From NCBI RefSeq assembly GCF_004770995.1, contig NZ_RQHW01000002.1, forward strand, positions 1 to 64,000: 64,000 bases of DNA. The letters run 5' to 3'. This DNA comes from Leptospira idonii. GTDB taxonomy: Bacteria > Spirochaetota > Leptospiria > Leptospirales > Leptospiraceae. This document shows positions 8,725 through 15,711 of the stretch, one piece after another. The notes beneath the pieces are model-generated. The model had not been told where the DNA came from, ran no database searches, and saw only the letters and a program-made list of their open reading frames with translations. A program made the position numbers and the translations under genes. Position 1 is the first letter of the stretch. Each line of letters opens with the position of its first letter.

Positions 8725-9660
8725 CTATAGTATATTCCAATTCGATATTTTGGCAATTGCCTCAAGAGCCGATGTGCCGACGAGGGAGTTGCCATTTTTA
8801 TTTAATCCGGGCGACCAAACGGTGATTACTCCTACCTCCGGAACGATGGCGACGATTCCTCCTCCCACTCCGCTTTTGCCCGGCAGTCCGACTCTATAGG
8901 CGAAATCTCCGGAGGCATCATAATGTCCGCATAACATCATGATGGAATTGATGCGTCTGGCTAGTTCTGGAGATATAATTCTTTGATTAGAGATCGGATC
9001 GAATCCTTCTTTGGCAAGAAATAACATGGATCTACTTAAATCTTCACAACTCATTGCAATAGAACAATGGTTACAGTAAACATTGAGAACATCGGACACA
9101 GTATTCTCTATATTATTGCAGCTTTTCATAAAATGAACCAAACTGGAATTTCTATGCGCAGTCTCTAATTCGGATAAAGCAACTTCATGATCGATACCGA
9201 TTCGTTTCTCTCCAATGATCTCATTCAGGAAATTCAAAATAGTTTGGATGCTGGTGTCAGGTGTTCTGTCCTTTAATAGGATATCACTTAGAACAAGAGC
9301 ACCTGCATTGATAAACGGATTTCGTGGGATTCCTCGTTCCATTTCCAATTGAACGATCGAATTGAATGCATTTCCCGACGGTTCGTGGTGCACTCGCTCC
9401 CAGAGTTTGTCTCCGATTTGATTTAAAACTAAAGTGAGAGAAAAAACTTTGGAGATACTTTGGATGGAGAATGGTTCTTTTGCATCACCGAAGGATGCGG
9501 ATTCTCCGTCTAACGTGAGAATAGATGCTCCGAATTTTTTTATATCCACTCGTGCCAAAGCGGGGATATAATCGGCAACTTTTCCAGATCCAATTTGATC
9601 TTGGATGGATCTACATGCGGAATCCAGTATTTGATTCAGTGATGCGTTCGTCATGGTCAT
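8725..9660 (-). CDS. glsA: Glutaminase A
   Basis: Hydrolyses glutamine to glutamate and ammonia in the cytoplasm. The 311 residues match the full length of the serine-dependent glutaminase family, which shares the beta-lactamase fold. The catalytic SxxK motif is S68-I-S-K71 in FSIQSISKVF; RNPFINAGALV, the YCNHCSIAMSCEDL segment and GLPGKSGVGGGI are family signatures. ATG starts at 9660 or 9654 are both possible. A decayed fragment resembling its codons 77-95 lies at 10556-10617. It appears to be a single gene. Confidence 0.93.
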   Translation of the reverse strand: MTMTNASLNQILDSACRSIQDQIGSGKVADYIPALARVDIKKFGASILTLDGESASFGDAKEPFSIQSISKVFSLTLVLNQIGDKLWERVHHEPSGNAFNSIVQLEMERGIPRNPFINAGALVLSDILLKDRTPDTSIQTILNFLNEIIGEKRIGIDHEVALSELETAHRNSSLVHFMKSCNNIENTVSDVLNVYCNHCSIAMSCEDLSRSMLFLAKEGFDPISNQRIISPELARRINSIMMLCGHYDASGDFAYRVGLPGKSGVGGGIVAIVPEVGVITVWSPGLNKNGNSLVGTSALEAIAKISNWNIL

Positions 9661-9705
9661 TTTATAAACCGACGAGCATACTATACAATCTCAAATGATG
9701 ATTTT

Positions 9706-10250
9706 TTATTCTTCTACCCCAATTAAAACATCATATTTAGGAGAAGTGATCAGTGCTTGCAGGGTGAGCTCAATGGACTGAGGATTTATCTGCCTATAAC
9801 AAAAGTTGTATTGTAGTTGTGTGCGAAAATTGATGTAATTTCTCAACTCCGTTGCGTCCAAAGAATTTTCCGATTGAAGTATGAATTTGTTAGAAGAGCC
9901 ACAGCAAACCATTCATTTACTTCTTTGATCATCTCTAGGTATTCATGTTTTTTGGGGTATTTCAGAATTTGAATCGGTCTTCGTTTCAAAGTCCAATGAG
10001 TTAGGTAAGCGGCGACTTTTAAAGAATTAACATTTTCAATATCGTGAAAATCCTTTAACCGTGCAATATCTGCAAAGTAGTCTAATATTAATTCTTCAAC
10101 TAACGGGATACAAACATTGCAATGTTTTTGAAGTTTGAATGCTTTTAGGAAATCTTCCGCTGTGGTTAAGACATGAAGCATGCGTTCAGAGACCTTTTGT
10201 TCCGTGAATCGCTCTATGATATAATTGTAATTCTTGTCTCTCGAATTCAC
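9706..10250 (-). pseudogene. Frameshifted conserved hypothetical gene
   Basis: Two overlapping frames, 9843-10250 and 9706-9912, read as halves of one protein of about 180 residues. The first runs normally to NEWFAVALLTN and then ends in unrelated residues; the second picks up with NKFILQSENSLDATELRNYI after a nonsense start. The switch falls near 9880-9895. A one-base indel or a sequencing error would explain it. The first half has a Cys pair (HCNVC) and a helical region (VEELILDYFADIARLKDF). No family is recognised. The start overlaps the 73-residue gene upstream by four bases, so they form one operon. Confidence 0.6.
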
Positions 10251-10468
10251 TTAGTTTGGTATGCGGATTTTACCATTTCTTTGAATTCTTTGCTATGGAC
10301 GTCTTCTTTAAAAGATTGAACTGCTTCATTTGTCGGGTAGTTGATCGAAGCATTTGGCAAAGTTCTTTTTGTAAATTGCCGAGAGTTAATTTTTGCTATA
10401 AATTCTTCTGTTACTTTTTTATGCTTTTTTGATGCCCAAGAAATTTCCGACTTTTTCTGCGTGCTCAT
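10247..10468 (-). CDS. Small hypothetical protein, first gene of two-gene cassette
   Basis: A 73-residue Lys-rich cytoplasmic protein (WASKKHKKVTEEFIAKINSR ... SKEFKEMVKSAYQTK). Its stop overlaps the start of the frameshifted gene by ATGA. A small basic gene coupled to a larger one is the shape of many toxin-antitoxin or adaptor pairs, but I see no antitoxin DNA-binding motif. Unknown function. Confidence 0.6.
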   Translation of the reverse strand: MSTQKKSEISWASKKHKKVTEEFIAKINSRQFTKRTLPNASINYPTNEAVQSFKEDVHSKEFKEMVKSAYQTK

Positions 10469-10555
10469 TTGGTGCGCCTAATGACCATATTCTCGATAGA
10501 CAGTCGTCAGAAAAAGTAGAATTATTATTGGGGGAAGTCAATTGAATTATTGAAA

Positions 10556-10617
10556 TCTAGCATTTTCTTGCAAAATATGGTGCACTCGCTCCCACAATTT
10601 GTCTCAAAATTGATTTC
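10556..10617 (-). pseudogene. Decayed fragment of a second glutaminase gene
   Basis: Read on the minus strand, this segment encodes NQF, a TGA stop, then DKLWERVHH. Intact glsA has NQIGDKLWERVHH at the matching point (its DNA near 9385-9425). Roughly 34 of 40 bases agree by eye. The similarity stops on both sides, so it is a small relic of a duplication or a replaced copy. Confidence 0.6.
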
Positions 10618-10650
10618 AGCCTTAAAATGTTTTATCTTAAGACTGAAATC
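10612..10650 (-). terminator. Terminator of RRM gene
   Basis: GATTTCAG at 10612-10619 with CTTAA pairs with TTAAG and CTGAAATC at 10643-10650 across a T-rich loop. It lies 17 bases beyond the stop of the RRM gene. The T tract after the stem is weak (AATTTTG). Confidence 0.55.
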
Positions 10651-10666
10651 AAAATTCAGTTGGAAA

Positions 10667-10930
10667 TTAGTTCCAGTTGTTTGTTTTCGGTTTAGCGATG
10701 TTTACTTTCATTTCGCGATTGAGAATGTTTTTTCCATTCAAATCGTTAATTGCATTGTCTGCATCCTTACGTTCTTTCATTTCGATAAAACCGAAACCTT
10801 TAGAGTTACCGGAATACTGATCCATAATGATTTTTGCAGATGTAACTGCTCCGTGAGCGGAAAAAAGTTCGTTTAACTTGTTTTCCGTCATTTCGTAAGA
10901 AAGGTTACCGACGTATATGTTTACTGACAT
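10667..10930 (-). CDS. RRM-domain RNA-binding protein
   Basis: A single RNA recognition motif of 87 residues, the size of the small bacterial and cyanobacterial Rbp proteins. RNP2 is IYVGNLSYE at residues 5-13 and RNP1 is KGFGFIEM at about 44-51, with the aromatic residues that stack on RNA bases intact. The tail is short and basic (KPKTNNWN). Such proteins bind single-stranded RNA and are often cold- or stress-induced. The long upstream spacer (10931 to about 11210) could hold a regulated leader, but I found no cold-box motif I could identify. Confidence 0.92.
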   Translation of the reverse strand: MSVNIYVGNLSYEMTENKLNELFSAHGAVTSAKIIMDQYSGNSKGFGFIEMKERKDADNAINDLNGKNILNREMKVNIAKPKTNNWN

Positions 10931-11213
10931 GTGATGTCCTTGGGAAATTTATTTTTGATTCTTTAAGATTAAAAATTTAAATACAACTAACCCATTGGGG
11001 AGATCGGGTAAAAACACAACGAAAATGCAGGGGAAAACTTTGAAAAGAGATCAGAATGCAAAAAAGCGGGGAATACTCTAGTGGTTAAATAAACGATAAT
11101 GTTTTGAATCTATTGCCATTATTAATGACATGCATTTCTTCCGCAAGGAAAATTCATAAAATTTCAATTAACAAATGTTTTTTGTAAATGGAAAAATGAA
11201 AATAGTAAGTTCC
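10931..11213. other. Spacer upstream of RRM gene
   Basis: AT-rich spacer with no gene visible on either strand. It probably holds the promoter and leader of the RRM gene, reading left. Confidence 0.3.
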
Positions 11214-11332
11214 TTGCGTTAGGGATACGCAGGGCTTGATTCACCGTTAGGTGAATGGGAGCGAAGCGAACCCCGAAGTAGCCCGACCCATTCTATCGAA
11301 TTCATTCGAATGTAGATTGGATCGGGAACGCC
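11214..11332. repeat. 119-bp intergenic repeat, copy 1
   Basis: Begins TTGCGTTAGGGAT and ends GGATCGGGAACGCC; GCGTTnnnGAT occurs at both ends in inverted orientation. Inside lie a perfect hairpin (TTCACC-GTTA-GGTGAA, 11240-11255), an outer GGGCT/AGCCC stem and the motif GGGAGCGAAGCGAACCCCG. A second copy of the same length is at 24684-24802. It resembles a REP or MITE-like palindromic element. No coding capacity. Confidence 0.75.
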
Positions 11333-11415
11333 AGATGAATGTAAACTAATCACCGTAGTAGCCAAATTCCTTTGTTGTATCGTGATGCGAATAGCGAAAG
11401 TTATTTGTAAATTTA

Positions 11416-11832
11416 TTATCCTGGAGGCATCTTGTCGAACTTCGGCAAAGAGGGATCCAGATGATCCCAAACATAACCTCGTGAAGTGTATGTTACAACT
11501 TGAGGTTTGTAGCGGCTCGGATCATCTAAGCTGGTCGCATGGATGGTAAAAAGATCTGGCATGGCGGAAAAGGTCATGTAAACAGGCGATCCGCATTTGG
11601 GACAAAAATGACTGGTTTTGGTATTTCCGCTGTCGCCTATCCTATCAAACTTTCCTGTTTCCCCTTTCAGGTTTACCGTTTTGCGAGAAGGAAACGTTAA
11701 ATAGGATCCGTGTCCTGTGCCGCTCATTTTTTGGCAGTCTTGGCATTGACAGTCATTCATGAACATAGGTTTGTCGGAAATCTCGTAACGAATGGATCCG
11801 CAAGCGCATCCTCCGGAATAGGGTTGGTTCAT
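11416..11832 (-). CDS. GFA-family zinc protein (glutathione-dependent formaldehyde-activating enzyme-like)
   Basis: A 138-residue member of the GFA/CENP-V fold. The zinc-binding cysteines are in the expected order: C9 and C11 (GGCACGSIRYEI), C28, C30 and C33 (CQCQDCQ), C77 and C80 (FCPKCGSPVYM). Proteins of this family are annotated as S-hydroxymethylglutathione synthase-like, but most have no proven activity. It lies 55 bases downstream of the SRPBCC gene on the same strand, so an ArsR-SRPBCC-GFA operon is likely. Confidence 0.88.
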   Translation of the reverse strand: MNQPYSGGCACGSIRYEISDKPMFMNDCQCQDCQKMSGTGHGSYLTFPSRKTVNLKGETGKFDRIGDSGNTKTSHFCPKCGSPVYMTFSAMPDLFTIHATSLDDPSRYKPQVVTYTSRGYVWDHLDPSLPKFDKMPPG

Positions 11833-11887
11833 ATTTGTTCTCCTGGGAAAATTCTTTGAAATTTATTATTCCAATACTCGGATAAAA

Positions 11888-12361
11888 TTAGTTAGTTGAA
11901 ATCAGTTCCGCAAGTGGTCGACCCGATTCCAGGAAGGTTTTGAGATTCGAAAGAACTCCAGGCCAGCCTGTAGATATGCCTGCAAACATTTGCGGATCTA
12001 GGTCTTCGTGGGTAACTACCAAACGTACCAATCCGTCCGCATAAGGCTCTATATCGAATGTTACACGGGAATGTTTTGAGGCATCTTCCATTTCTTTCGG
12101 GCGAGACCATGATAGAACTAGGCGATGAGGTGGATTACTTTCCACTACTTTGCCCATGATGTCGATTGTTTTTGCTTCATCCAAACGTTCGTGTTTCCAT
12201 TCCGAACCAGGTTTCCAATCGGAAACATTTACATGAGCGGGGTTTTTTGCCATCGGATCGAGCCAGTATTGGCGTGCGATTTCGGGATTGATGATTGCGT
12301 TCCATACCTTTTCCGGTGTGGTAACTATATATGTTACATAAACGAAGTTATGTTTTTCCAT
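11888..12361 (-). CDS. SRPBCC (AHSA1-like) protein, second cassette
   Basis: A 157-residue START-fold protein: YVTYIVTTPEKVWNAIINPE at the N-terminus, YWLDPMAKNP, a GSEWKHERLD strand and a terminal helix GWPGVLSNLKTFLESG. This version is close to the ligand-binding proteins often paired with ArsR repressors. It overlaps the ArsR gene by 14 bases and is followed by the GFA gene. It is clearly different in sequence from the paralogue at 4297-4815, so the two cassettes are not a recent tandem copy. Confidence 0.87.
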   Translation of the reverse strand: MEKHNFVYVTYIVTTPEKVWNAIINPEIARQYWLDPMAKNPAHVNVSDWKPGSEWKHERLDEAKTIDIMGKVVESNPPHRLVLSWSRPKEMEDASKHSRVTFDIEPYADGLVRLVVTHEDLDPQMFAGISTGWPGVLSNLKTFLESGRPLAELISTN

Positions 12362-12692
12362 GATTCTCTCCTTCCAGTTGCGCTTTCAGATCGTGTAAAA
12401 ACCCTAAGCGATTTTGTTCAAATTTTCTAACCCAACGTTCATAAACTTCGTAAATCGGCACTGGATTGATATAGTGAAGTTTCTCTCGCCCCTTCCAAAC
12501 TACACTCACCAGATTGGCTTTGATTAAGATGTCTATGTGCTGTGTTGCTGATTGCCTTTGCATATCGAGCTCTTCACAAAGAGAGGAAAGAGGTTGGCCG
12601 TTGTTGGTATAAAGAAGATCCAGCACTTTCCTTCGATTCGGATCCGCTAGCGCCTTGAATACCTTGTCAGCCCCTTCCATTTCTTTCGACAT
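12348..12692 (-). CDS. ArsR-family repressor, second cassette
   Basis: 114 residues with a typical winged helix: FKALADPNRRKVLDLLYTNN, then MQRQSATQHIDILIKANLVS as the recognition region and GREKLHYINP as the wing. No CxC metal site. The C-terminal VYERWVRKFEQNRL helix is that of the AHSA1-linked group. A palindrome (12705-12724) lies just upstream of the start, consistent with autoregulation of the ArsR-SRPBCC-GFA operon. Confidence 0.9.
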   Translation of the reverse strand: MSKEMEGADKVFKALADPNRRKVLDLLYTNNGQPLSSLCEELDMQRQSATQHIDILIKANLVSVVWKGREKLHYINPVPIYEVYERWVRKFEQNRLGFLHDLKAQLEGENHGKT

Positions 12693-12704
12693 GTTAAAAG
12701 CAAT

Positions 12705-12724
12705 ATGCAGGTATTTGCCTGCAT
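12705..12724. promoter_or_regulatory. Palindromic operator upstream of second ArsR gene
   Basis: ATGCAGG and CCTGCAT, 7-base perfect arms with a 6-base spacer, 12 bases before the start codon. The arm sequence differs from the site of the other ArsR gene but the spacer length is the same. Confidence 0.65.
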
Positions 12725-12781
12725 GTCAATACAAAATTTTACCTTAAATCGGACTCATTCGGTATTTTAAGAATTCGGTTT

Positions 12782-12872
12782 GGGCACCAGCGATTGCAGC
12801 GGATAGCGCGGTCGTTATTGGAATGTATGTTGGTCAACTAACTTTATATTATCGATTGGATTGGGAACGCCC
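12782..12872. repeat. Degenerate relative of the 119-bp repeat
   Basis: Ends in GATTGGATTGGGAACGCC, like the right ends of the two 119-bp copies, and begins GGGCACCAGCGATTGCAGCG followed by GATAGCGCGGTC, which resembles their GGGAGCGAAGCG...AGCCCG core. The left end is not recognisable. Confidence 0.4.
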
Positions 12873-12979
12873 TAAGCAACTAAGCTTGCGGCTGTGTAAA
12901 AAACATTTAATTACACCTTTCTATCCTTTTTCCCTGTTTACAATCTCCACCAAACTTTTGATAGTAGTTGGATTGAATC

Positions 12980-14293
12980 ATGGCAGCCGGCAAAAATCAA
13001 AAATTTCAGAGTATCATAGAATATTTACAGACCAACGGGAAAGAATCCGAAATCGATTCTAGGCTGGTAGAACCGTTTCTGAACTTTTTAGGGTTTCCCA
13101 AAGAAGAGTTTAAAAGTCATCCTTCCGGAGACACAAGAAAGGAAGCCGATTTTGTGGCCTATTTAGACGGGGCGCCTTACATTGTCGTAGAGTCCAAATC
13201 CAATTCTATAAACTTGTCCGATTTCAGTTTGGATTCCTATAAAAAAGCCAAGTTCCAACTGTACGGATATTTGAAATCGGATAAATTCAATGCGGCGAAA
13301 TTCGGTGTTTTGTTGAACGGAAAAAATATCCAAGTATTCCAAAGAAAAGACAATCTGATTTTTCCTTTAACACCGATTCTTAGTTTTGGTAAACAAGCGG
13401 ACAAAGTGTTCAATGATTTGAAAAAGATTCTAAAGAAACCTCAATCTAATATTCCGGAACATAAGACTGCGATTATAACCGTTTATAATAATAAAGGAGG
13501 AGTTGGTAAAACTGTGACCGTGGGAAATCTTGGCGGTGTGCTGGCGAATATGGGGAAAAGAGTTTTGTTGGTGGATTTGGATCCGCAGCAAAGGGACTTA
13601 TCCGATTCGTTTAAGTTGGGCAACATCGCTTCTCACACAAGTATCTTCGATGTTCTGTTCGATGCGAAGATAGAGAAAGCGATTTCCGCTAAAAAAATCA
13701 ATTCGAATCTTTATATCATTCCGGGAGACGAACGTTTTGACGATCCCAATCATTCCGCCAAAAAAGTGACCGCTTCTATCGTAAAAAAGTTCAGAAAGGT
13801 TTTGGAAGGATTCGGTAAAAAAGGTTTGTTCGATTACATTCTGATCGATTGTCCCACTAACTGGAGTTTTTTTAGTAAATCCGGTGTTTCCGTTGCGGAT
13901 GCGGTTTTGATTCCTGTGAATTATCAGGCGGCGCAAGCGATTCATAATGCGGTTCAAGTTTTGGATAAGTTTATTCCCGAAGTTTGGAAGGAAAGATCGG
14001 GGAACGGCCCGGAGATTCTCTCTATTTTATTTAACAATGCGTATACGGATAAGACGAGTGAAAAACATTTTGAAGAAGTCAGAAAAGACGAAATCAGGAA
14101 ACTGACAAAGGGTAAATGGTATTCGGATCTGTTTGAATCCAATGTGGAAATCAAACATTATCATGAAATTTCCACTCAATTGTTTTTATATATCAATGAA
14201 GCAGGACCTTCTCCTTTGACAGTTAGGAAGCCGCATTCGAAAATTTCTCAAGAATACGAGCAAGTAGCTAAGAAACTTTTGGAACTTACTTAG
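12980..14293 (+). CDS. PD-(D/E)XK nuclease-like domain fused to ParA-type ATPase
   Basis: 437 residues with two domains. Residues 1-150 resemble the type I restriction HsdR N-terminal domain: EADFVAYLDG with D57, then E71-S-K73 (VVESKS), the D...ExK core of PD-(D/E)XK nucleases, and LYGYLKS. Residues 160-437 are a ParA/MinD-type ATPase: deviant Walker A KGGVGKT at 172-178, VLLVDLDPQQ at about 195-204, and DYILIDCPTN. ParA proteins position plasmids, chromosomes or protein complexes. No ParB, parS-like repeats or restriction subunits are next to it. It stands alone, with the aspartic protease gene converging from the right. Whether the nuclease-like domain cuts DNA is unknown. Confidence 0.82.
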   Translation: MAAGKNQKFQSIIEYLQTNGKESEIDSRLVEPFLNFLGFPKEEFKSHPSGDTRKEADFVAYLDGAPYIVVESKSNSINLSDFSLDSYKKAKFQLYGYLKSDKFNAAKFGVLLNGKNIQVFQRKDNLIFPLTPILSFGKQADKVFNDLKKILKKPQSNIPEHKTAIITVYNNKGGVGKTVTVGNLGGVLANMGKRVLLVDLDPQQRDLSDSFKLGNIASHTSIFDVLFDAKIEKAISAKKINSNLYIIPGDERFDDPNHSAKKVTASIVKKFRKVLEGFGKKGLFDYILIDCPTNWSFFSKSGVSVADAVLIPVNYQAAQAIHNAVQVLDKFIPEVWKERSGNGPEILSILFNNAYTDKTSEKHFEEVRKDEIRKLTKGKWYSDLFESNVEIKHYHEISTQLFLYINEAGPSPLTVRKPHSKISQEYEQVAKKLLELT

Positions 14294-14312
14294 ACTTTCG
14301 GATAGAAAACGG

Positions 14313-15110
14313 TTAGTATATATACATTCTCTCGTTTGTTAAGAAGACTGCATTGCAATATTCCAATACTTCCGATCCGAAAATTCCTTCGACTCCTTTG
14401 AAGGATGTGATCATGTATTCCAATGAATTTGGCAAAACTCCGAATTTCATATTCAATTGAGCGTTTCCTTGAAACTCTTGTTCCCCTGCTATAGAATCTC
14501 CTGTAATTACAACAGGCATGGAATAAAAATCCGTTTTGAATTCTCCTATAGAAGGGTGGAAGTCGTTCATTTCTCCTAAAAATCGGATTCCGTTGGATGT
14601 ACTTCCGTCTTTCGGCAAGGGAGAGAACCAGTTTTTGGAACCGTAGGAAAGCTGTGCTCCGGTATCAAAAAACATCTTTGTCGTTTTGAAAGGAGTTTTC
14701 ACTTCCATGATCGGCAGAGTGTGCAATCGCTCCAAAGGATAACTGATGGATTCGCATTTTATTAGTTTGTCGGAAGGATCTATTTGGGGTCTAGTTACAT
14801 GAACATCATAGAATGACATTTTATCTTTTCTGATTTCAAAATGAAAACGGGATAATATGTCGTTTCCTATGAGATAATCGATTTTTTTTCCGATCAATGT
14901 TTCTAAGTTGTGAGAACTATTTTCAAATAATTCGCTAGGATTCGTTTCGAACTCGTGTCCGCATAAATGAAGTATCTTCTTAGAAGACAAGGTTTTTGAG
15001 GACCCTGTATCGATGAGCGCATAACAAACCTTTTCCTTCTGTCGCGGTATTTCAAGGAGGATATGTCCCGAGACAAACATTACTTCATAACTGGCGATTG
15101 TTTTAGACAT
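14313..15110 (-). CDS. Bilobed retropepsin-like aspartic protease
   Basis: 265 residues with two copies of the retropepsin unit. Lobe one has ALIDTGSS (D34-T-G) and the later LIGNDILSRF strand. Lobe two has FFDTGAQ (D149-T-G) and GIFGSEVLEY. Most bacterial retropepsin-like proteins carry one DTG and must dimerise; this one may form the active site within one chain, as pepsins do. There is no signal peptide, so it is probably cytoplasmic. Substrate unknown. It is a single gene, convergent with the ParA fusion gene. Confidence 0.8.
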   Translation of the reverse strand: MSKTIASYEVMFVSGHILLEIPRQKEKVCYALIDTGSSKTLSSKKILHLCGHEFETNPSELFENSSHNLETLIGKKIDYLIGNDILSRFHFEIRKDKMSFYDVHVTRPQIDPSDKLIKCESISYPLERLHTLPIMEVKTPFKTTKMFFDTGAQLSYGSKNWFSPLPKDGSTSNGIRFLGEMNDFHPSIGEFKTDFYSMPVVITGDSIAGEQEFQGNAQLNMKFGVLPNSLEYMITSFKGVEGIFGSEVLEYCNAVFLTNERMYIY

Positions 15111-15200
15111 TTTAGAATTGGACTATGGTTTTCTATTTTTGTTTCGAAATTTAAAGGTAAAAACGGAATAGAAGATGTGATTGAGGGTGGATCTGCTTAA

Positions 15201-15247
15201 AAAACAGAGTAAATGCTTTTTGGAGGGCAAAACATTTACTCTGTTTT
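15201..15247 (-). terminator. Strong terminator of the acidic protein gene
   Basis: AAAACAGAGTAAATG (15201-15215) and CATTTACTCTGTTTT (15233-15247) form a perfect 15-base stem with a 17-base loop. On the minus strand it is followed by a T run, 19 bases after the stop of the gene at 15266. Confidence 0.85.
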
Positions 15248-15265
15248 GTGAATTTCGGATGAAGA

Positions 15266-15583
15266 TTAGCTGTTGCTATCGTCAGCGATTTTTTGTAAGT
15301 CGCTAAGAAGTTTTGCTTCTTTTTGGCTCAATCCGTCAGCTGAGAGAATTTTCTTCAAAGTGCTGATGATTTGGTCTTGGTCGTCCTCATCTAATTCAGC
15401 GAAATCGTTGAGTCCTTCATCTACATCGAAATCATCGATATTGTCGATCGCATCGGAAATTTCATCCTCGCTGATGTCGAATTTTGCCAAAACAGAAACA
15501 AGTTTGTTAATTTCGTCCTCAGTGATATCTCCGTCCACACCCATAGCAGCAATACTGAAATTCATTAATAGTTCGTTATCCAT
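15266..15583 (-). CDS. Acidic helical protein, TerB-like
   Basis: A 105-residue very acidic cytoplasmic protein, probably all helical. DGDITEDEINKLVSVLAKF and SADGLSQKEAKLLSDLQ look like two halves of a TerB/DjlA-type helical domain, in which acidic loops (DGDIT, ADGLS) follow the pattern of metal-binding loops. TerB proteins are linked to tellurite and stress responses, but there are no other ter genes nearby, so a function cannot be assigned. It has its own strong terminator. Confidence 0.7.
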   Translation of the reverse strand: MDNELLMNFSIAAMGVDGDITEDEINKLVSVLAKFDISEDEISDAIDNIDDFDVDEGLNDFAELDEDDQDQIISTLKKILSADGLSQKEAKLLSDLQKIADDSNS

Positions 15584-15711
15584 TGAATCATCCTTAAAAA
15601 TTGAATTTTCGATATGATAATTATCTGTTTATGAAAATCAATAAAAAATTTCTTTTGTTCGAATTTGGTTTTTCTCCCGTCTGAGAGGATGGATCTGGAC
15701 CGAGTTAGGGG

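Noticed and set aside
12823..13062. 79-residue frame overlapping the start of the ParA fusion gene
   Set aside because: It lies over the repeat relative and the true ParA start in another frame, and has no family resemblance.
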